Source: Comamonadaceae bacterium (lineage in GTDB: Bacteria > Pseudomonadota > Gammaproteobacteria > Burkholderiales > Burkholderiaceae_C). From it: DNA of 43,914 bases. Each line of letters begins with the position of its first letter. Within the stretch, counting starts at the first letter, position 1. This document shows positions 1-8,616 of this stretch, piece by piece. The stretch spans positions 1 through 43,914 of the forward strand of contig CANNEW010000002.1 of assembly GCA_947503685.1 (NCBI GenBank), written 5' to 3'. Made by a program: the position numbers and the translations under genes. The notes under the pieces are model-generated. The model was not told the DNA's origin, searched no databases, and saw only the letters and a list, made by a program, of their open reading frames with translations.

Positions 1-134
1 ATAAACAATCCGTCAGATTGGGGGGCCGCTAGAGGCAGCCTTAGACCGCGAAATGCGGCGGGGCGTGGTGCAGCGCCAAAACGCATAAAACACCAGCAAA
101 GCCCGCCATTTTATCGCCAATCCGTGGTTCGACC

Positions 135-165
135 CATTGGCGTCCTGCATTGGCGTCCTGCATTG
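135..165. repeat. 13-bp tandem repeat (2 copies plus 5 bases)
   Basis: The unit CATTGGCGTCCTG occurs twice head to tail (135-147 and 148-160) and is followed by a third partial copy, CATTG. It lies in the non-coding stretch downstream of earP. Positions 1-197 hold no gene that I can recognise. In particular no efp start, which often neighbours earP, is visible here. Confidence 0.7.
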
Positions 166-197
166 CGCCGGGTAAGTGCTTTGGCGCGGTGGCCGTT

Positions 198-1421
198 TTA
201 GGCGCGCTGGGCGGTCGGATGTGCTGCGCGCAGCACGGCCCAATCGATCAATTGGCTGCACAAATCGGTGTTTTGCGCCATTCGGGCGGCCACGTTAGCG
301 GCATGGCGCGGCCAAGCGGAGTCGGGCTCCCAGGGCCATGCCAGCGTAGGCGGCGCCGGGCTGGCGGCTGGTGTACCGTTCCAAAAAGCATGCCAGGCGC
401 ATAAAGGTGCATCGGCGGCTAGGGTTTCCAAATAGGCTCGCAGTTTGGGCTGGTGCGCGCAGTCGTTCTGCGGGTAAATTTGCCAGACGCAGGGTTTGCC
501 CGTTTGCACGGCTTGGGCCAGCGAGTCCTCCCCGCGCACGAGATTGAGGTCGCACAGAGCCAGCAACTGGTCAAACACGGGTTGCGGCAGATTGGGCAGA
601 AAGCGCAGGCGCAGCTGGGCCCAGCGCCCATCTGGCAGGGCAGTCAGCGCGTCCCGCACGGCTTGTGCGCTTTGGCCAGCGGCGACCAGCAATTGCACCG
701 CTTGCCCAGTGCCGGTCAGCGCCTGCAGCAAGTCGACAATGGGCGCACTGGCGTAAGAAAACAGCAGCACCGTGCGTTCCCCGGACGCCTCGGGTGCAAA
801 TGCGGCTAATTCTGGGTTGGCCCAGGTAGGTGGTTGCGTAGCCTGTGCGTCAGAGCGACGCAATAAACCACCGCTGGCGGGGCTGAAACCAGGATAGAAA
901 AAATACTTGGTCCAGCCCTTGGCCGGCCCCTGCAATACCGGCGATGGCAGGCCATGGCTGCGCAGCGCAAAGGGCTCGGCGCTGAGGTACTCTAAATTGA
1001 TCCAGGCCGGGCGTCGGCCCTGCGTGTCAGCGGCATCCACCTGGCTTTGCAGCCATGCAGGTGGAATATCGCAGCCAAAGGCCTCTACCCAAACGTCCGC
1101 CAAGGGGGTTTCTGGGACTGGCGCCGCGTGTTGGGCCGATGACCAGTCGCGCACGCTAATGCCCGGCCAGCCGCCTTGCGCAGCGCCCGGCGCCATCCAT
1201 TGCAGTGGCCGCTTATCGTCCAGCCACAGGCGCACGCTATGGCCACGCAGCGCTAGCTGAGCGGCCAGGCGCCAGCAAACGCCGACATCACCATAGTTAT
1301 CTATTACTTTGCAAAAAATGTCCCAAAGCAAAACCTTTTCGCTGGCTGGTGGACTTTGCGTGTGCGCTGGCGCTGGGGCGGTGGCAGAGGCTTGGAGCGA
1401 GGATGGGGTGCGGGACGGCAT
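198..1421 (-). CDS. earP: EF-P arginine rhamnosyltransferase EarP
   Basis: This 407-residue protein matches the EarP (formerly DUF2331) family, which transfers rhamnose from dTDP-rhamnose to a conserved arginine of elongation factor P in the cytoplasm. The modification helps EF-P rescue ribosomes at polyproline stretches. The characteristic N-terminal block [20 protein letters not shown] is present near residues 30-50. The C-terminal half carries the typical [14 protein letters not shown] block and a later [10 protein letters not shown]. The ATG at 1421 is chosen because it starts ahead of the conserved block; it gives an Ala/Pro-rich N-terminal extension of about 28 residues that many family members lack, so a later non-ATG start is possible. 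It is divergent from uvrC with 77 bases between the starts. Its usual partner efp is not in the window. Confidence 0.9.
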   Translation of the reverse strand: MPSRTPSSLQASATAPAPAHTQSPPASEKVLLWDIFCKVIDNYGDVGVCWRLAAQLALRGHSVRLWLDDKRPLQWMAPGAAQGGWPGISVRDWSSAQHAAPVPETPLADVWVEAFGCDIPPAWLQSQVDAADTQGRRPAWINLEYLSAEPFALRSHGLPSPVLQGPAKGWTKYFFYPGFSPASGGLLRRSDAQATQPPTWANPELAAFAPEASGERTVLLFSYASAPIVDLLQALTGTGQAVQLLVAAGQSAQAVRDALTALPDGRWAQLRLRFLPNLPQPVFDQLLALCDLNLVRGEDSLAQAVQTGKPCVWQIYPQNDCAHQPKLRAYLETLAADAPLCAWHAFWNGTPAASPAPPTLAWPWEPDSAWPRHAANVAARMAQNTDLCSQLIDWAVLRAAHPTAQRA

Positions 1422-1498
1422 GGCGCAATTGTCCCAGTTGGCAGATGGACAGGGCGGGAGGCAGATCAGCCGCCCTCGAAAACTCTGACAATACGCGC

Positions 1499-3481
1499 AT
1501 GACAGCGCCTCCAACTCCACTCCATAGCGAAGCGCTGCTGCGCGAGGTGGCTGCCTTGCCGACTTTGCCCGGCGTTTACCGCTACTTTGATGCGCAGGAC
1601 CAGGTGCTGTATGTGGGCAAAGCCATCAGCCTGAAAAAGCGGGTGGCCAGTTACTTCCAGAAAAACCATGGCGGCACGCGCATCGGCCATATGGTGAGCA
1701 AGATTGTGCGCATGGAAACCACGGTGGTGCGCTCCGAGGCCGAGGCCTTGCTGCTGGAAAACAACCTCATCAAGACGCTCAATCCCAAGTACAACATCTT
1801 GTTTCGGGACGATAAGAGCTACCCCTACCTGAAGATGACCGCTGCCAACCCCGAGGCCGTGCCGGACACGGGCGCACGCAAAAGCGGCAAACCGGGCACG
1901 GACCCGCAGCAGTTTTCCCGCGTCGCTTATTACCGGGGCGGGGTGGAGAAAAAGCACCACTACTTTGGTCCCTATCCCAGCGCCTGGGCGGTGAAAGAGG
2001 CGATTTTGTTAATGCAAAAAGTGTTTCGCCTGCGCACCTGCGAGGACTCGGTGTTCAGCAACCGCACGCGCCCCTGCTTGCTCTACCAAATCAAACGCTG
2101 CTCGGGGCCGTGCGTGGGTCACGTCAGCGCCCCAGACTATGCCCAGGATGTACGCGACGGCCAGCGCTTTTTGCAGGGCGATGCGCAAGAGGTGCTGAAG
2201 TCCTTGGAACAGCGCATGATGGCGCACGCCGAGCGCCTGGAGTTTGAGCAGGCGGCCGAATTGCGCAACCAGGTGGCAGCGCTTTCTAATGTGCTGCACC
2301 AGCAATCGGTGGACAATGTGTCGGACCGTGATGTGGATATCCTGGCCGTCAAAGTGCAGGGCGGCAAGGCGTGCGTGAACTTGGCCATGGTGCGCGGCGG
2401 TAGGCATTTGGGTGACCGGCCTTACTTTCCAGTGCACGTGGAAGAGTCCGCCGTGCTGCTGGACGACGAGGGCGCTTCGGACGTACCGCAAAGCGCTGAG
2501 TCGCAGGTGCTGGAGGCCTTTTTGGCGCAGCATTATCTGGGTGTACCGATGCCCGCCGTTTTGGTAGTGAGCGAACCAGTGGGTAAGGGTCTCCTGGCGG
2601 GGCTGTCCGAGCAGCATGGTTTTAAGGTGAGTGCGGTGCACCAGCCGCGCGAGCAGCGCCGCGCCTGGTTGGACATGGCGCAAACCAATGCGGCTTTGCA
2701 ATTGGCCCGCCTTTTGGCCGAAGAAGGCTCGCAGCAGGCTCGCACCCGCGCCTTGGCGGAGGCACTGGACCTGGCCATGGAAGATCTGACGGCCCTGCGC
2801 ATCGAATGCTTTGACATTTCGCATACCGCAGGCGAGGCGACCCAAGCCTCCTGCGTGGTATTTGGGCAGCATGCCATGCAAAACACCCAATACCGGCGCT
2901 ACCGCGTTGAGGATATTACCCCTGGCGACGACTATGCCGCCATGCGCCAGGTGCTGACGCGGCGCTACGGCAAAGTGGCCGAAGCGCTGGCCCTGGCCAA
3001 GCACGAGGGGCGCCTGCCTTCGGCCCAGGAGCGCATGCCCGACCTGGTGCTGGTGGACGGCGGCAAAGGCCAGGTGTCCATGGCGCGCGAAGTCTTTGTG
3101 GCCCTGGGCTTGGACCTGGCGCTGATCGTCGGCGTGGAAAAAGGCGAGGGGCGCAAAGTCGGGCTGGAAGAACTGGTTTTTGCCGACGGGCGTGATAAGG
3201 TCTATCTGGGCGCTGACTCGGCGGCACTGATGCTGGTGGCCCAGATCCGCGACGAGGCGCACCGCTTTGCGATTACCGGCATGCGCGCCCAGCGGGCGCG
3301 TGTCCGGGTCGATGGCGGCAAGCTGGAAGAAATCCCCGGCGTAGGCCCCAAGCGCCGGGCCAAACTCTTACAGCGCTTTGGCGGTGTGCGCGGCGTAGCC
3401 CAGGCCAGCGCCAAAGACTTGGCCTCGGTGGATGGCATCTCCCCGGATTTGGCCGAAGAAATTTACCGCGCCCTGCACTGA
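1499..3481 (+). CDS. uvrC: Excinuclease ABC subunit C (UvrC)
   Basis: This is a full-length 660-residue UvrC, the dual-incision nuclease of nucleotide excision repair that cuts on both sides of a lesion in the UvrB-DNA complex. The N-terminal GIY-YIG nuclease is visible ([19 protein letters not shown], residues ~23-41), followed by the cysteine-rich stretch around [19 protein letters not shown] motif ([13 protein letters not shown]) lies near residue 243, the RNase H-like C-terminal nuclease includes [10 protein letters not shown] (~435) and VDGGKGQ (~519), and the tandem helix-hairpin-helix end includes [13 protein letters not shown]. The ATG at 1499 is supported by the start of homology ([14 protein letters not shown]). 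The frame is open further upstream into the earP region, but that part looks non-coding. Confidence 0.97.
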   Translation: MTAPPTPLHSEALLREVAALPTLPGVYRYFDAQDQVLYVGKAISLKKRVASYFQKNHGGTRIGHMVSKIVRMETTVVRSEAEALLLENNLIKTLNPKYNILFRDDKSYPYLKMTAANPEAVPDTGARKSGKPGTDPQQFSRVAYYRGGVEKKHHYFGPYPSAWAVKEAILLMQKVFRLRTCEDSVFSNRTRPCLLYQIKRCSGPCVGHVSAPDYAQDVRDGQRFLQGDAQEVLKSLEQRMMAHAERLEFEQAAELRNQVAALSNVLHQQSVDNVSDRDVDILAVKVQGGKACVNLAMVRGGRHLGDRPYFPVHVEESAVLLDDEGASDVPQSAESQVLEAFLAQHYLGVPMPAVLVVSEPVGKGLLAGLSEQHGFKVSAVHQPREQRRAWLDMAQTNAALQLARLLAEEGSQQARTRALAEALDLAMEDLTALRIECFDISHTAGEATQASCVVFGQHAMQNTQYRRYRVEDITPGDDYAAMRQVLTRRYGKVAEALALAKHEGRLPSAQERMPDLVLVDGGKGQVSMAREVFVALGLDLALIVGVEKGEGRKVGLEELVFADGRDKVYLGADSAALMLVAQIRDEAHRFAITGMRAQRARVRVDGGKLEEIPGVGPKRRAKLLQRFGGVRGVAQASAKDLASVDGISPDLAEEIYRALH

Positions 3482-3522
3482 GCGGCACGGCCTGTCATAT
3501 TCCCCGTGCCACAATCGCTCGT

Positions 3523-4098
3523 ATGTTTCTGACCATCCCCACGATACTGACCTGGACGCGCATATTTGCGATTCCGCTCATCGTCGGGGTGTTTTATGCG
3601 CCCGAGGCCTTTGCTACGCTGCCCGAGAAAAACCTGATCGCCACGGTGATGTTTGTGTTATTTGCGCTGACCGATTGGCTGGATGGTTATTTGGCGCGCA
3701 AACTTAACCAAACCTCCGCCTTCGGGGCTTTTTTGGACCCGGTGGCTGACAAATTCTTGGTATGTGCCTGCGTGCTGGTGCTGGTGCATTTGCAGCGGGC
3801 CGATGTGTTTGTGGCGCTGATCATCATCGGGCGCGAGATTGCGATCTCGGCTTTGCGCGAATGGATGGCGCGCATTGGCGCCACCAAAAGCGTGGCGGTC
3901 CATGTGATCGGCAAGCTTAAGACGGTCGTGCAAATGGTCGCCATCCCGTTCTTGCTGTTTGATGGTGTGGCGTTTGGCGTGCTCGATACTCATTGGTGCG
4001 GCACCTGGTTGATCTGGGTGGCAGCGGTGCTGACTGTCTGGTCCATGGTCTATTACCTGCAAAAAGCACTTCCCGAAATACGCGCCCGCAGCCACTAG
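3523..4098 (+). CDS. pgsA: CDP-diacylglycerol--glycerol-3-phosphate 3-phosphatidyltransferase
   Basis: This 191-residue integral membrane enzyme makes phosphatidylglycerophosphate, the committed step to phosphatidylglycerol and cardiolipin. The CDP-alcohol phosphotransferase signature is intact: DWLDGYLARKLNQTSAFGAF followed by LDPVADK (residues ~47-75), with the metal-binding aspartates in place. Several hydrophobic helices are visible, and the length is normal for the family. It lies 41 bases after uvrC, a common proteobacterial neighbourhood that suggests co-transcription. After its stop comes about 180 bases without a gene, then tRNA-Val; that stretch contains a TAGAAT hexamer at 4131-4136 but no convincing -35 box. 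Confidence 0.95.
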   Translation: MFLTIPTILTWTRIFAIPLIVGVFYAPEAFATLPEKNLIATVMFVLFALTDWLDGYLARKLNQTSAFGAFLDPVADKFLVCACVLVLVHLQRADVFVALIIIGREIAISALREWMARIGATKSVAVHVIGKLKTVVQMVAIPFLLFDGVAFGVLDTHWCGTWLIWVAAVLTVWSMVYYLQKALPEIRARSH

Positions 4099-4279
4099 GT
4101 GCTTGGCGCTGGTCGCAGGCCGTTTGCGCATAGAATCCGCGGCGCGCCCGCGCGGGCTTGCCGGGTACCCCCAAGGCAAGTGCGTCCGGGGTGCGGCAAT
4201 AAAATCGCCGCCGCAGTCAGTAGGCTTGGTGCAGCAACAAGGCGCACAGCCCGCTGGCATCAGATTGGTAGTTCAGGTG

Positions 4280-4355
4280 GGGTGATTAGCTCAGTTGGTA
4301 GAGCGGCGCCTTTACACGGCGTAGGTCGGCGGTTCGAGCCCGTCATCACCCACCA
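4280..4355 (+). tRNA. tRNA-Val (anticodon UAC)
   Basis: The 76-nt cloverleaf folds by eye: acceptor arm GGGTGAT (4280-4286) pairs with ATCACCC (4345-4351), discriminator A is at 4352 and CCA (4353-4355) is encoded. The D arm is TAGCTCAGTTGGTAGA, the anticodon loop TTTACAC holds TAC at 4313-4315, and the T loop is GGTTCGAGCC. UAC reads valine codons. Confidence 0.97.
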
Positions 4356-4369
4356 CCCAAACCGGCACA

Positions 4370-4395
4370 AGGCGAACCGCAGGTTCGCCTTTTTT
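4370..4395 (+). terminator. Intrinsic terminator after tRNA-Val
   Basis: A perfect 9-bp stem (AGGCGAACC at 4370-4378 with GGTTCGCCT at 4382-4390) with a 3-nt loop is followed by five more T residues. It ends the tRNA transcript 15 bases after CCA. The ppiD start lies only 22 bases further on, so ppiD must either be read through this terminator or use a promoter overlapping the tRNA. Confidence 0.9.
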
Positions 4396-4416
4396 GTGAG
4401 TCCCTGGAGATAGCGC

Positions 4417-6354
4417 ATGTTTGAATTCGTCCGCAAGCACAACAAGATCATGATGTTTGTCATGTTCTTGCTGATCGTTCCCGCTTTTGTGCTGGTGGGT
4501 GTGGACGGATACAGCCGAAGCAATGAGTCCGGAGCCACAGTAGCCAAGATCGCTAGTTACAGCATCACCCAATCCGAGTGGGATGCCGCCCACAAAAATG
4601 AGGTGGATCGCCTGCGTGCCTCGCGCCCGGAACTGGACGCCAAGATGATGGACTCGCCAGAGGCTCGCTATGTCACCTTGGAGCGTCTGGTGCGCGAGCG
4701 CGTCATGACCGAGGCGGCGGACGCTTCTTTGCTACCCATTACCGATGCGCGATTGGCCCGTGAGTTGCAGCAGATTCCAGCGATCGCCTCGATGAAAAAG
4801 CCCGATGGCAGTTTTGATAAAGAGCGCTATGAACAAATTGCGGCCAGCCAGGGCTTGACCACCGCCGGTTTGGAAGCGCGTATCCGCCAGGATTTGTCGC
4901 TGCGGCAGTTGGAGTCGGGTGTGAGCAGTACCGCGTTCGCGCCCAAGGCCGTGGCCGACATGGCCTTAAATGCGTTTTTTGAGCGGCGCGAGGTGCAGGT
5001 GGCGCGCTTTAGTTCCGCCGAATTTGCAGCCAAAGTGCAAACCAGTGATGCCGACATCGAGGCCTTCTACAAGGCCAATAGCGCACTTTTCCAGGCGCCC
5101 GAGACCGCTGATGTGCAGTATTTGGTTTTCGATTTGGAGGCTGTGAAAAAGTCGATCAGCGTGCCCCAAGCCGATGTGCGTACCTATTACGAGCAAAACA
5201 TTGCGCGCCTGCAGTCCAAAGAAGAGCGCCGCGCCAGCCATATTCTGATCAGTGCATCCAAAGAACTGCCTGCCGCAGAGCGTGAAAAAGCCAAAGCGCA
5301 GGCGCAAGATTTGCTGGACAAAATCAAGGCCAAACCGGACAGCTTTGCCCAGTTGGCGGCCAAATTTTCGCAAGACCCTGGCTCTGCTGCCAATGGTGGC
5401 GACCTGAATTTTTTTGCGCGCGGAGCGATGGTCAAGCCCTTTGAAGACAGTGCTTTTGCGCTAACAAAAGGCCAAACCAGTGGATTGGTGGAAAGCGATT
5501 TCGGCTACCACATCATCCGCTTGACCGACATCAAAACGCCAGTGGCGCCAAGTTTTGACAGCATGCGCGAGAAGTTGGAAGCGGAACTCAAAACCCAGCA
5601 GGCCCAGAAAAAATTTGCCGAACAGGCCGAAGTGTTTACCAATGCGGTGTATGAACAGGCAGACAGCTTACAAGCCGCCGCCGATCGCCTCAAACTCAGC
5701 ATTCAAAGCGCTAATGGCCTGCCGAAAACGCCCACCCAAGGCGCAAGCGGCCCCTTTGCCAATGCCAAATTGCTGGCCGCTTTGTTCAGCGCGGATGCGA
5801 TCGAGAAAAAGCACAATACCGAGGCCATAGAAACCGGCCCCAGCCAGATGGTTGCGGCGCGCATCAGCCAGCACTACCCGGCGCGCACCAAACCGCTAGA
5901 CGAAGTCAAAGCTGAAGTGAAAGCGCGCCTGGTGCAATCGCGCGCCCAAGACATGGCCAAAAAAGAGGGCGAGGCCAAGCTCGCCGATTGGAAAAAGCAA
6001 GCGGATGAAGGCAAGCTTGGTGCCGCCAACGTGCTGGGGCGCGACCAGCCCATACCCGGCATGAGCCAGGCGCTGATGGATGCCATCCTGCGCGCAGATA
6101 CTTCTGCACTGCCGGCCTGGCTGGGTGTGGACCTGGGAGCACAAGGCTATGCGGTGGCCCGCGTGAACAAGGTCTTGCCCCGCAACGCGCCGCCAGCCGC
6201 CGTGGCTGAGCAGGAGCGCGGTCAGATGGCGCGTTGGCTGGCCGGGGCTGAGTGGGACGCGTATTACGAAGTGTTGAAAAAGCGCTTTAAGGTGCAGATC
6301 AAAGTAGCGAAGCCCCAAGCCGATGCCAGTGCGGCGCTTGCGGCTGCAGAGTAA
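4417..6354 (+). CDS. ppiD: Periplasmic folding chaperone / peptidyl-prolyl isomerase PpiD
   Basis: This 645-residue protein has the PpiD architecture. A short cytoplasmic start (MFEFVRKHNKIMMF) precedes one transmembrane anchor (residues ~12-32), then a SurA/PpiD-like N-terminal chaperone region. A parvulin domain spans about residues 268-373 (SHILIS, FSQDPGSAANGGDL, FGYHIIRLTDI). A long C-terminal chaperone region ends in an Ala-rich tail. It is anchored in the inner membrane facing the periplasm and assists folding of proteins emerging from the Sec translocon. In this lineage ppiD often lies beside tRNA genes, as here between tRNA-Val and tRNA-His. It is full length with no lesion. Confidence 0.95.
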   Translation: MFEFVRKHNKIMMFVMFLLIVPAFVLVGVDGYSRSNESGATVAKIASYSITQSEWDAAHKNEVDRLRASRPELDAKMMDSPEARYVTLERLVRERVMTEAADASLLPITDARLARELQQIPAIASMKKPDGSFDKERYEQIAASQGLTTAGLEARIRQDLSLRQLESGVSSTAFAPKAVADMALNAFFERREVQVARFSSAEFAAKVQTSDADIEAFYKANSALFQAPETADVQYLVFDLEAVKKSISVPQADVRTYYEQNIARLQSKEERRASHILISASKELPAAEREKAKAQAQDLLDKIKAKPDSFAQLAAKFSQDPGSAANGGDLNFFARGAMVKPFEDSAFALTKGQTSGLVESDFGYHIIRLTDIKTPVAPSFDSMREKLEAELKTQQAQKKFAEQAEVFTNAVYEQADSLQAAADRLKLSIQSANGLPKTPTQGASGPFANAKLLAALFSADAIEKKHNTEAIETGPSQMVAARISQHYPARTKPLDEVKAEVKARLVQSRAQDMAKKEGEAKLADWKKQADEGKLGAANVLGRDQPIPGMSQALMDAILRADTSALPAWLGVDLGAQGYAVARVNKVLPRNAPPAAVAEQERGQMARWLAGAEWDAYYEVLKKRFKVQIKVAKPQADASAALAAAE

Positions 6355-6391
6355 GGACCGCTTTCAAAGCCTTGCCAGAGCGAGGCCAGTT

Positions 6392-6397
6392 TATAAT
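6392..6397 (+). promoter_or_regulatory. Possible -10 box for tRNA-His
   Basis: A perfect TATAAT lies 9 bases before the mature tRNA-His 5' end. TTGCCA at 6372-6377 would give only a 14-base spacer, so the -35 element is unclear. A transcript from here would have almost no leader. Read-through from ppiD is the alternative. Confidence 0.45.
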
Positions 6398-6406
6398 TTG
6401 AATTAC

Positions 6407-6483
6407 GGTGGCTGTAGCTCAGTTGGTAGAGTCCAGGATTGTGATTCCTGTTGTCGTGGGTTCGAGCCCCATCAGCCACCCCA
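6407..6483 (+). tRNA. tRNA-His (anticodon GUG)
   Basis: This 77-nt tRNA has the histidine-specific extra G at position -1 (6407) facing C73 (6480). The acceptor arm is GTGGCTG (6408-6414) with CAGCCAC (6473-6479), and CCA at 6481-6483 is encoded. The anticodon stem CAGGA/TCCTG encloses loop TTGTGAT with GTG at 6441-6443. Confidence 0.97.
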
Positions 6484-6499
6484 TATAAATCATCGACTT

Positions 6500-6530
6500 A
6501 GCCCCGCTTCACAAGAGCGGGGCTTTTTGT
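6500..6530 (+). terminator. Intrinsic terminator after tRNA-His
   Basis: A perfect 9-bp stem (AGCCCCGCT 6500-6508, AGCGGGGCT 6516-6524) with loop TCACAAG is followed by TTTTGTTT. It closes the tRNA-His transcript. Confidence 0.92.
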
Positions 6531-6755
6531 TTACCGTTCATACCGCCGCTATACCGACGCCAGTGCAAATTTCTGTACCTTGTGTGTTGACGCTGATGAC
6601 GATTCGATCAGGAGAGCCGATTTCAGTTTGACCATTGCGTGCACAATGAACGGGCTGGTCACAGCACGATCGGCACTACCCTCACCAGGTGGTCAAATCG
6701 TGGTCGGCGGAAACAGCATGATTTCAGATGTCTTTAAGTGGCACCACATGAGCCT
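6531..6755. other. Non-coding stretch, no recognisable gene
   Basis: I see no ORF with recognisable content on either strand between the tRNA-His terminator and the end of the antitoxin gene. Together with the decayed toxin next door it may be scar material of an old insertion, but no repeat or attachment site supports this directly. Confidence 0.5.
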
Positions 6756-7091
6756 CTAAGATTGGACCGAAAGCTGAACGTGCTTACCAGTGCGCAAAAC
6801 CATGTCAACCAATGAGTCGACAGTGAACTTGGGTGTTTTCTGATTCACAACATCGGACACTCGAGGACGAGTGACACCCAGAATTTCTGCAGCCTGTGCT
6901 TGCTTGAGATTGTGTGTATCGATCCAGTTCACAATTTCAGTCATCAACGTTTGTTTGAGGGCTCGCTTTTCATCTATGGCCATGTCAGCTCCAGCCAGTA
7001 GCCTCTGAGCCTCTTCTGGCGCGAAGCCAAGGTCAGCAAAGATGTTGCCATCAGCAGGGGTGCGGTGGGTAATGATTTGTTGGGTGCTCAT
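6756..7091 (-). CDS. XRE-family antitoxin (HigA-like)
   Basis: This 111-residue protein has a helix-turn-helix typical of HigA/XRE antitoxins. The core LKQAQAAEILGVTRPRVSDV (residues ~63-82) is followed by a dimerisation tail FTVDSLVDMVLRTGKHVQL. In intact type II modules such a protein binds the toxin and represses its own operon. It has a good ribosome binding site (AGGAG at 7101-7097, five bases before ATG). The gene overlaps the 3' end of a truncated HigB-like toxin reading frame. It lies downstream of the sigma/nrsF genes on the same strand with no visible terminator between, so it may be transcribed from their promoter. Confidence 0.85.
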   Translation of the reverse strand: MSTQQIITHRTPADGNIFADLGFAPEEAQRLLAGADMAIDEKRALKQTLMTEIVNWIDTHNLKQAQAAEILGVTRPRVSDVVNQKTPKFTVDSLVDMVLRTGKHVQLSVQS

Positions 7092-7233
7092 TTTTACTCC
7101 TAGTCAGCAACATGTCTTTGTAACGTTGGGTAGACAAATCCTTGTCCTTTTGACTGGTCTTTTGTGTTTTCTTTTTGAAGCAATGCAGCACGTAAATGGC
7201 ATCTTCGAACTTGGCCACGTACATGACTCGAGA
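7051..7233 (-). pseudogene. Truncated HigB-like (Gp49/DUF891) toxin remnant
   Basis: About 60 codons survive, reading SRVMYVAKFEDAIYVLHCF, then KKKTQKTSQKDKDLSTQRYK and a short tail. This is the C-terminal half of the phage Gp49-like HigB family, mRNA interferases of roughly 110-120 residues. The N-terminal half is missing: upstream of about 7235 the same frame runs into the nrsF gene in a different frame. The remnant overlaps the antitoxin start by 41 bases, which fits the usual toxin-first gene order. I infer a deletion or recombination that fused the broken toxin immediately after the nrsF stop codon at 7245. The remaining piece is not expected to be toxic. Confidence 0.8.
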
Positions 7234-7244
7234 CTGCCCAGCCA

Positions 7245-7880
7245 TTACCAGCGCAAAAACCGGGTGCCCAAACCCGCGCCCAATATCGCGCTCAAGCCCA
7301 TGCCGGCCGAGTACCACAGGGCGAAGAAGGTAAAGCTGTTCTCGGTACAGTGCAGCGAGTACAGCATCGCGGCCAGGGCGCCGGCACATAAACCGGACAT
7401 GGCACCCGTCAGTGCAGGCCGGGTCGGCGCCATGTCGCGCAGCGTCCACATCAATGCAGCCAATACGGGTAGAGCGACGAAAGCGATGCTCAAGGCACAC
7501 ACTTGCCAACTCGTCCCCAAGGCCAAGGCGCTGCGCTGCGCCACCGGAGCTTGCAGCAGTTGACTCATGCCTTGCCCGCCCATGGCCAGCAGTGCCAAAC
7601 CAATGGCCCAAGGCGCGTTGCCCATCTGCCGACCTGGATGCGCGAGGCTATAAATCAATGCTGCACTGAAAACGAGTAGCGCAAACAGCCACACCATCTT
7701 CAAGCCAAAGACCGAGGTGCTTGCGAATTCACTCAGCTTTGGATTCAGACCCATGTAAAGCACCATCACGCCACACACGGCCAGGGCCAGCGCCAAACGC
7801 CCACCGACTTGCCCGGGGGCGGGGCGCCGCGCCGGGCCGGCATCGTGCGCTAACAAAGCAATCAATTCATCGGTGTTCAT
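7245..7880 (-). CDS. nrsF: NrsF family (DUF1109) membrane anti-sigma factor
   Basis: This 211-residue protein of about six transmembrane helices matches the NrsF/DUF1109 family, inner-membrane proteins that hold SigF-type ECF sigma factors inactive. Hydrophobic helices include LALALAVCGVMVLYMGL, MVWLFALLVFSAALIYSLA, WAIGLALLAMG and a C-terminal LSAILGAGLGTRFLRW. That ending is typical for the family, so the protein seems complete. The ATG at 7880 overlaps the sigma factor stop by 4 bases (ATGA), indicating translational coupling; an in-frame ATG five codons earlier is less likely. In Caulobacter the SigF-NrsF pair controls MNIO-peptide (bufferin) operons (from memory of the literature). Here the divergent hvf operon fits that pairing. 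The decayed HigB remnant begins about 12 bases past its stop. Confidence 0.9.
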   Translation of the reverse strand: MNTDELIALLAHDAGPARRPAPGQVGGRLALALAVCGVMVLYMGLNPKLSEFASTSVFGLKMVWLFALLVFSAALIYSLAHPGRQMGNAPWAIGLALLAMGGQGMSQLLQAPVAQRSALALGTSWQVCALSIAFVALPVLAALMWTLRDMAPTRPALTGAMSGLCAGALAAMLYSLHCTENSFTFFALWYSAGMGLSAILGAGLGTRFLRW

Positions 7881-8437
7881 GGTTTCTCTCTCCATTGGGT
7901 GGCCAAGGCCTTTAAGCCGCGGTGCACATTCACTTTTACGGCCGCTTCGCTTTGTCCGGTCAAGGTCGCGGTCTCGGTGATCGACAGGCCTTGCAGCTTG
8001 GTGTGTTCAATCGCCAGGCGCTGTTTGTCGGGCAACAGCGTCAGCATATGGCTCAGGTCCCGGCGCGAGTCTGCAACTTCGGTCTCGCTGCTGGCGGCCA
8101 AGACTTCTGACCAGTCGTCGATGTCATCGTGCAAAGCCTCACGCCGGCCATGCGCGCGCAAATGGTCAATCCATTTGTAGCGCGCAATCGCGTACATCCA
8201 CGCCGTGAAAGGTTGCTCACTTTGGTAGGTGTGGCGTTTTTGATGAATGGCCAACAGAGTTTCTTGCACAAGGTCCTCCACATCACTCGGTTACGACTGC
8301 ATACGTCGATTCAGATAGCGCCGCAGGTAGCCACTGATCACCTTCAAAGCGCGCGCATAACAGGCGGCGTCACCCTCTAGGGCTTGCAGCCATAGCGCAT
8401 GCAATTCGAGTTCAATGGTTTGCAGGCTTTCGCTCAT
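7877..8437 (-). pseudogene. sigF: ECF sigma factor (SigF type) interrupted by an in-frame TAA
   Basis: Read from the ATG at 8437, the frame encodes MSESLQTIELELHALWLQAL and continues to YLRRYLNRRMQS, then meets TAA at 8293-8291 (codon 49). The same frame continues at once with PSDVEDLVQETLLAIHQKRH and the rest of an ECF sigma factor: region 2 (FTAWMYAIARYKWIDHLR) and region 4 (LPDKQRLAIEH, then GLSITETATLTGQSEAAVKV). Without the stop it would be a normal 186-residue protein. A single C-to-T change (CAA to TAA) would explain it. Reinitiation at GTG 8281 would give 134 residues lacking the first part of region 2. It is therefore a recent pseudogene, a read-through or restart case, or a sequence error. 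The stop overlaps nrsF, and a matching promoter sits just upstream (8446-8471). Confidence 0.85.
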
Positions 8438-8445
8438 CAAGTCAG

Positions 8446-8471
8446 TTCGCTGGTGGGTTTGAAAAAGTTAC
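8446..8471 (-). promoter_or_regulatory. SigF-type ECF promoter of the sigma gene (autoregulatory)
   Basis: On the minus strand GTAACT (8471-8466) is followed after exactly 16 bases by CGAA (8449-8446). This closely resembles the GTAACC-N16-CGAA pattern I recall for SigF/ECF16 sigma factors. Transcription would start about 6-8 bases on, almost at the ATG at 8437, implying a leaderless or nearly leaderless mRNA. Confidence 0.75.
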
Positions 8472-8504
8472 AGATATATAAATAAAAAATAAATTCAATT
8501 TATC

Positions 8505-8530
8505 GTAACTTTTCGGTGTTGTGCAGCGGA
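8505..8530 (+). promoter_or_regulatory. SigF-type ECF promoter of the hvf operon
   Basis: GTAACT (8505-8510), a 16-base spacer and CGGA (8527-8530) differ by one base in the -10 from the divergent promoter of the sigma gene. The -35 boxes of the two promoters are followed by similar T-rich bases. The hvfA start lies 86 bases downstream, leaving a leader of about 80 nt. Confidence 0.7.
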
Positions 8531-8616
8531 TTACACCATGACAGCGCTTGACAAGTGCCAAGACGGCATCAGTCAAAGGGGTCATTTTCAACCTTCATTT
8601 CTTCAGGAGATTTTTC

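Noticed and set aside
135-165. The tandem repeat as the start of a CRISPR array or attachment site
   Set aside because: The units are directly adjacent with no spacers, and no integrase or cas gene is near.
2009-3262. A 417-codon open frame on the minus strand
   Set aside because: It lies entirely antisense to uvrC, has no recognisable domain and is a by-product of GC-rich codon use.
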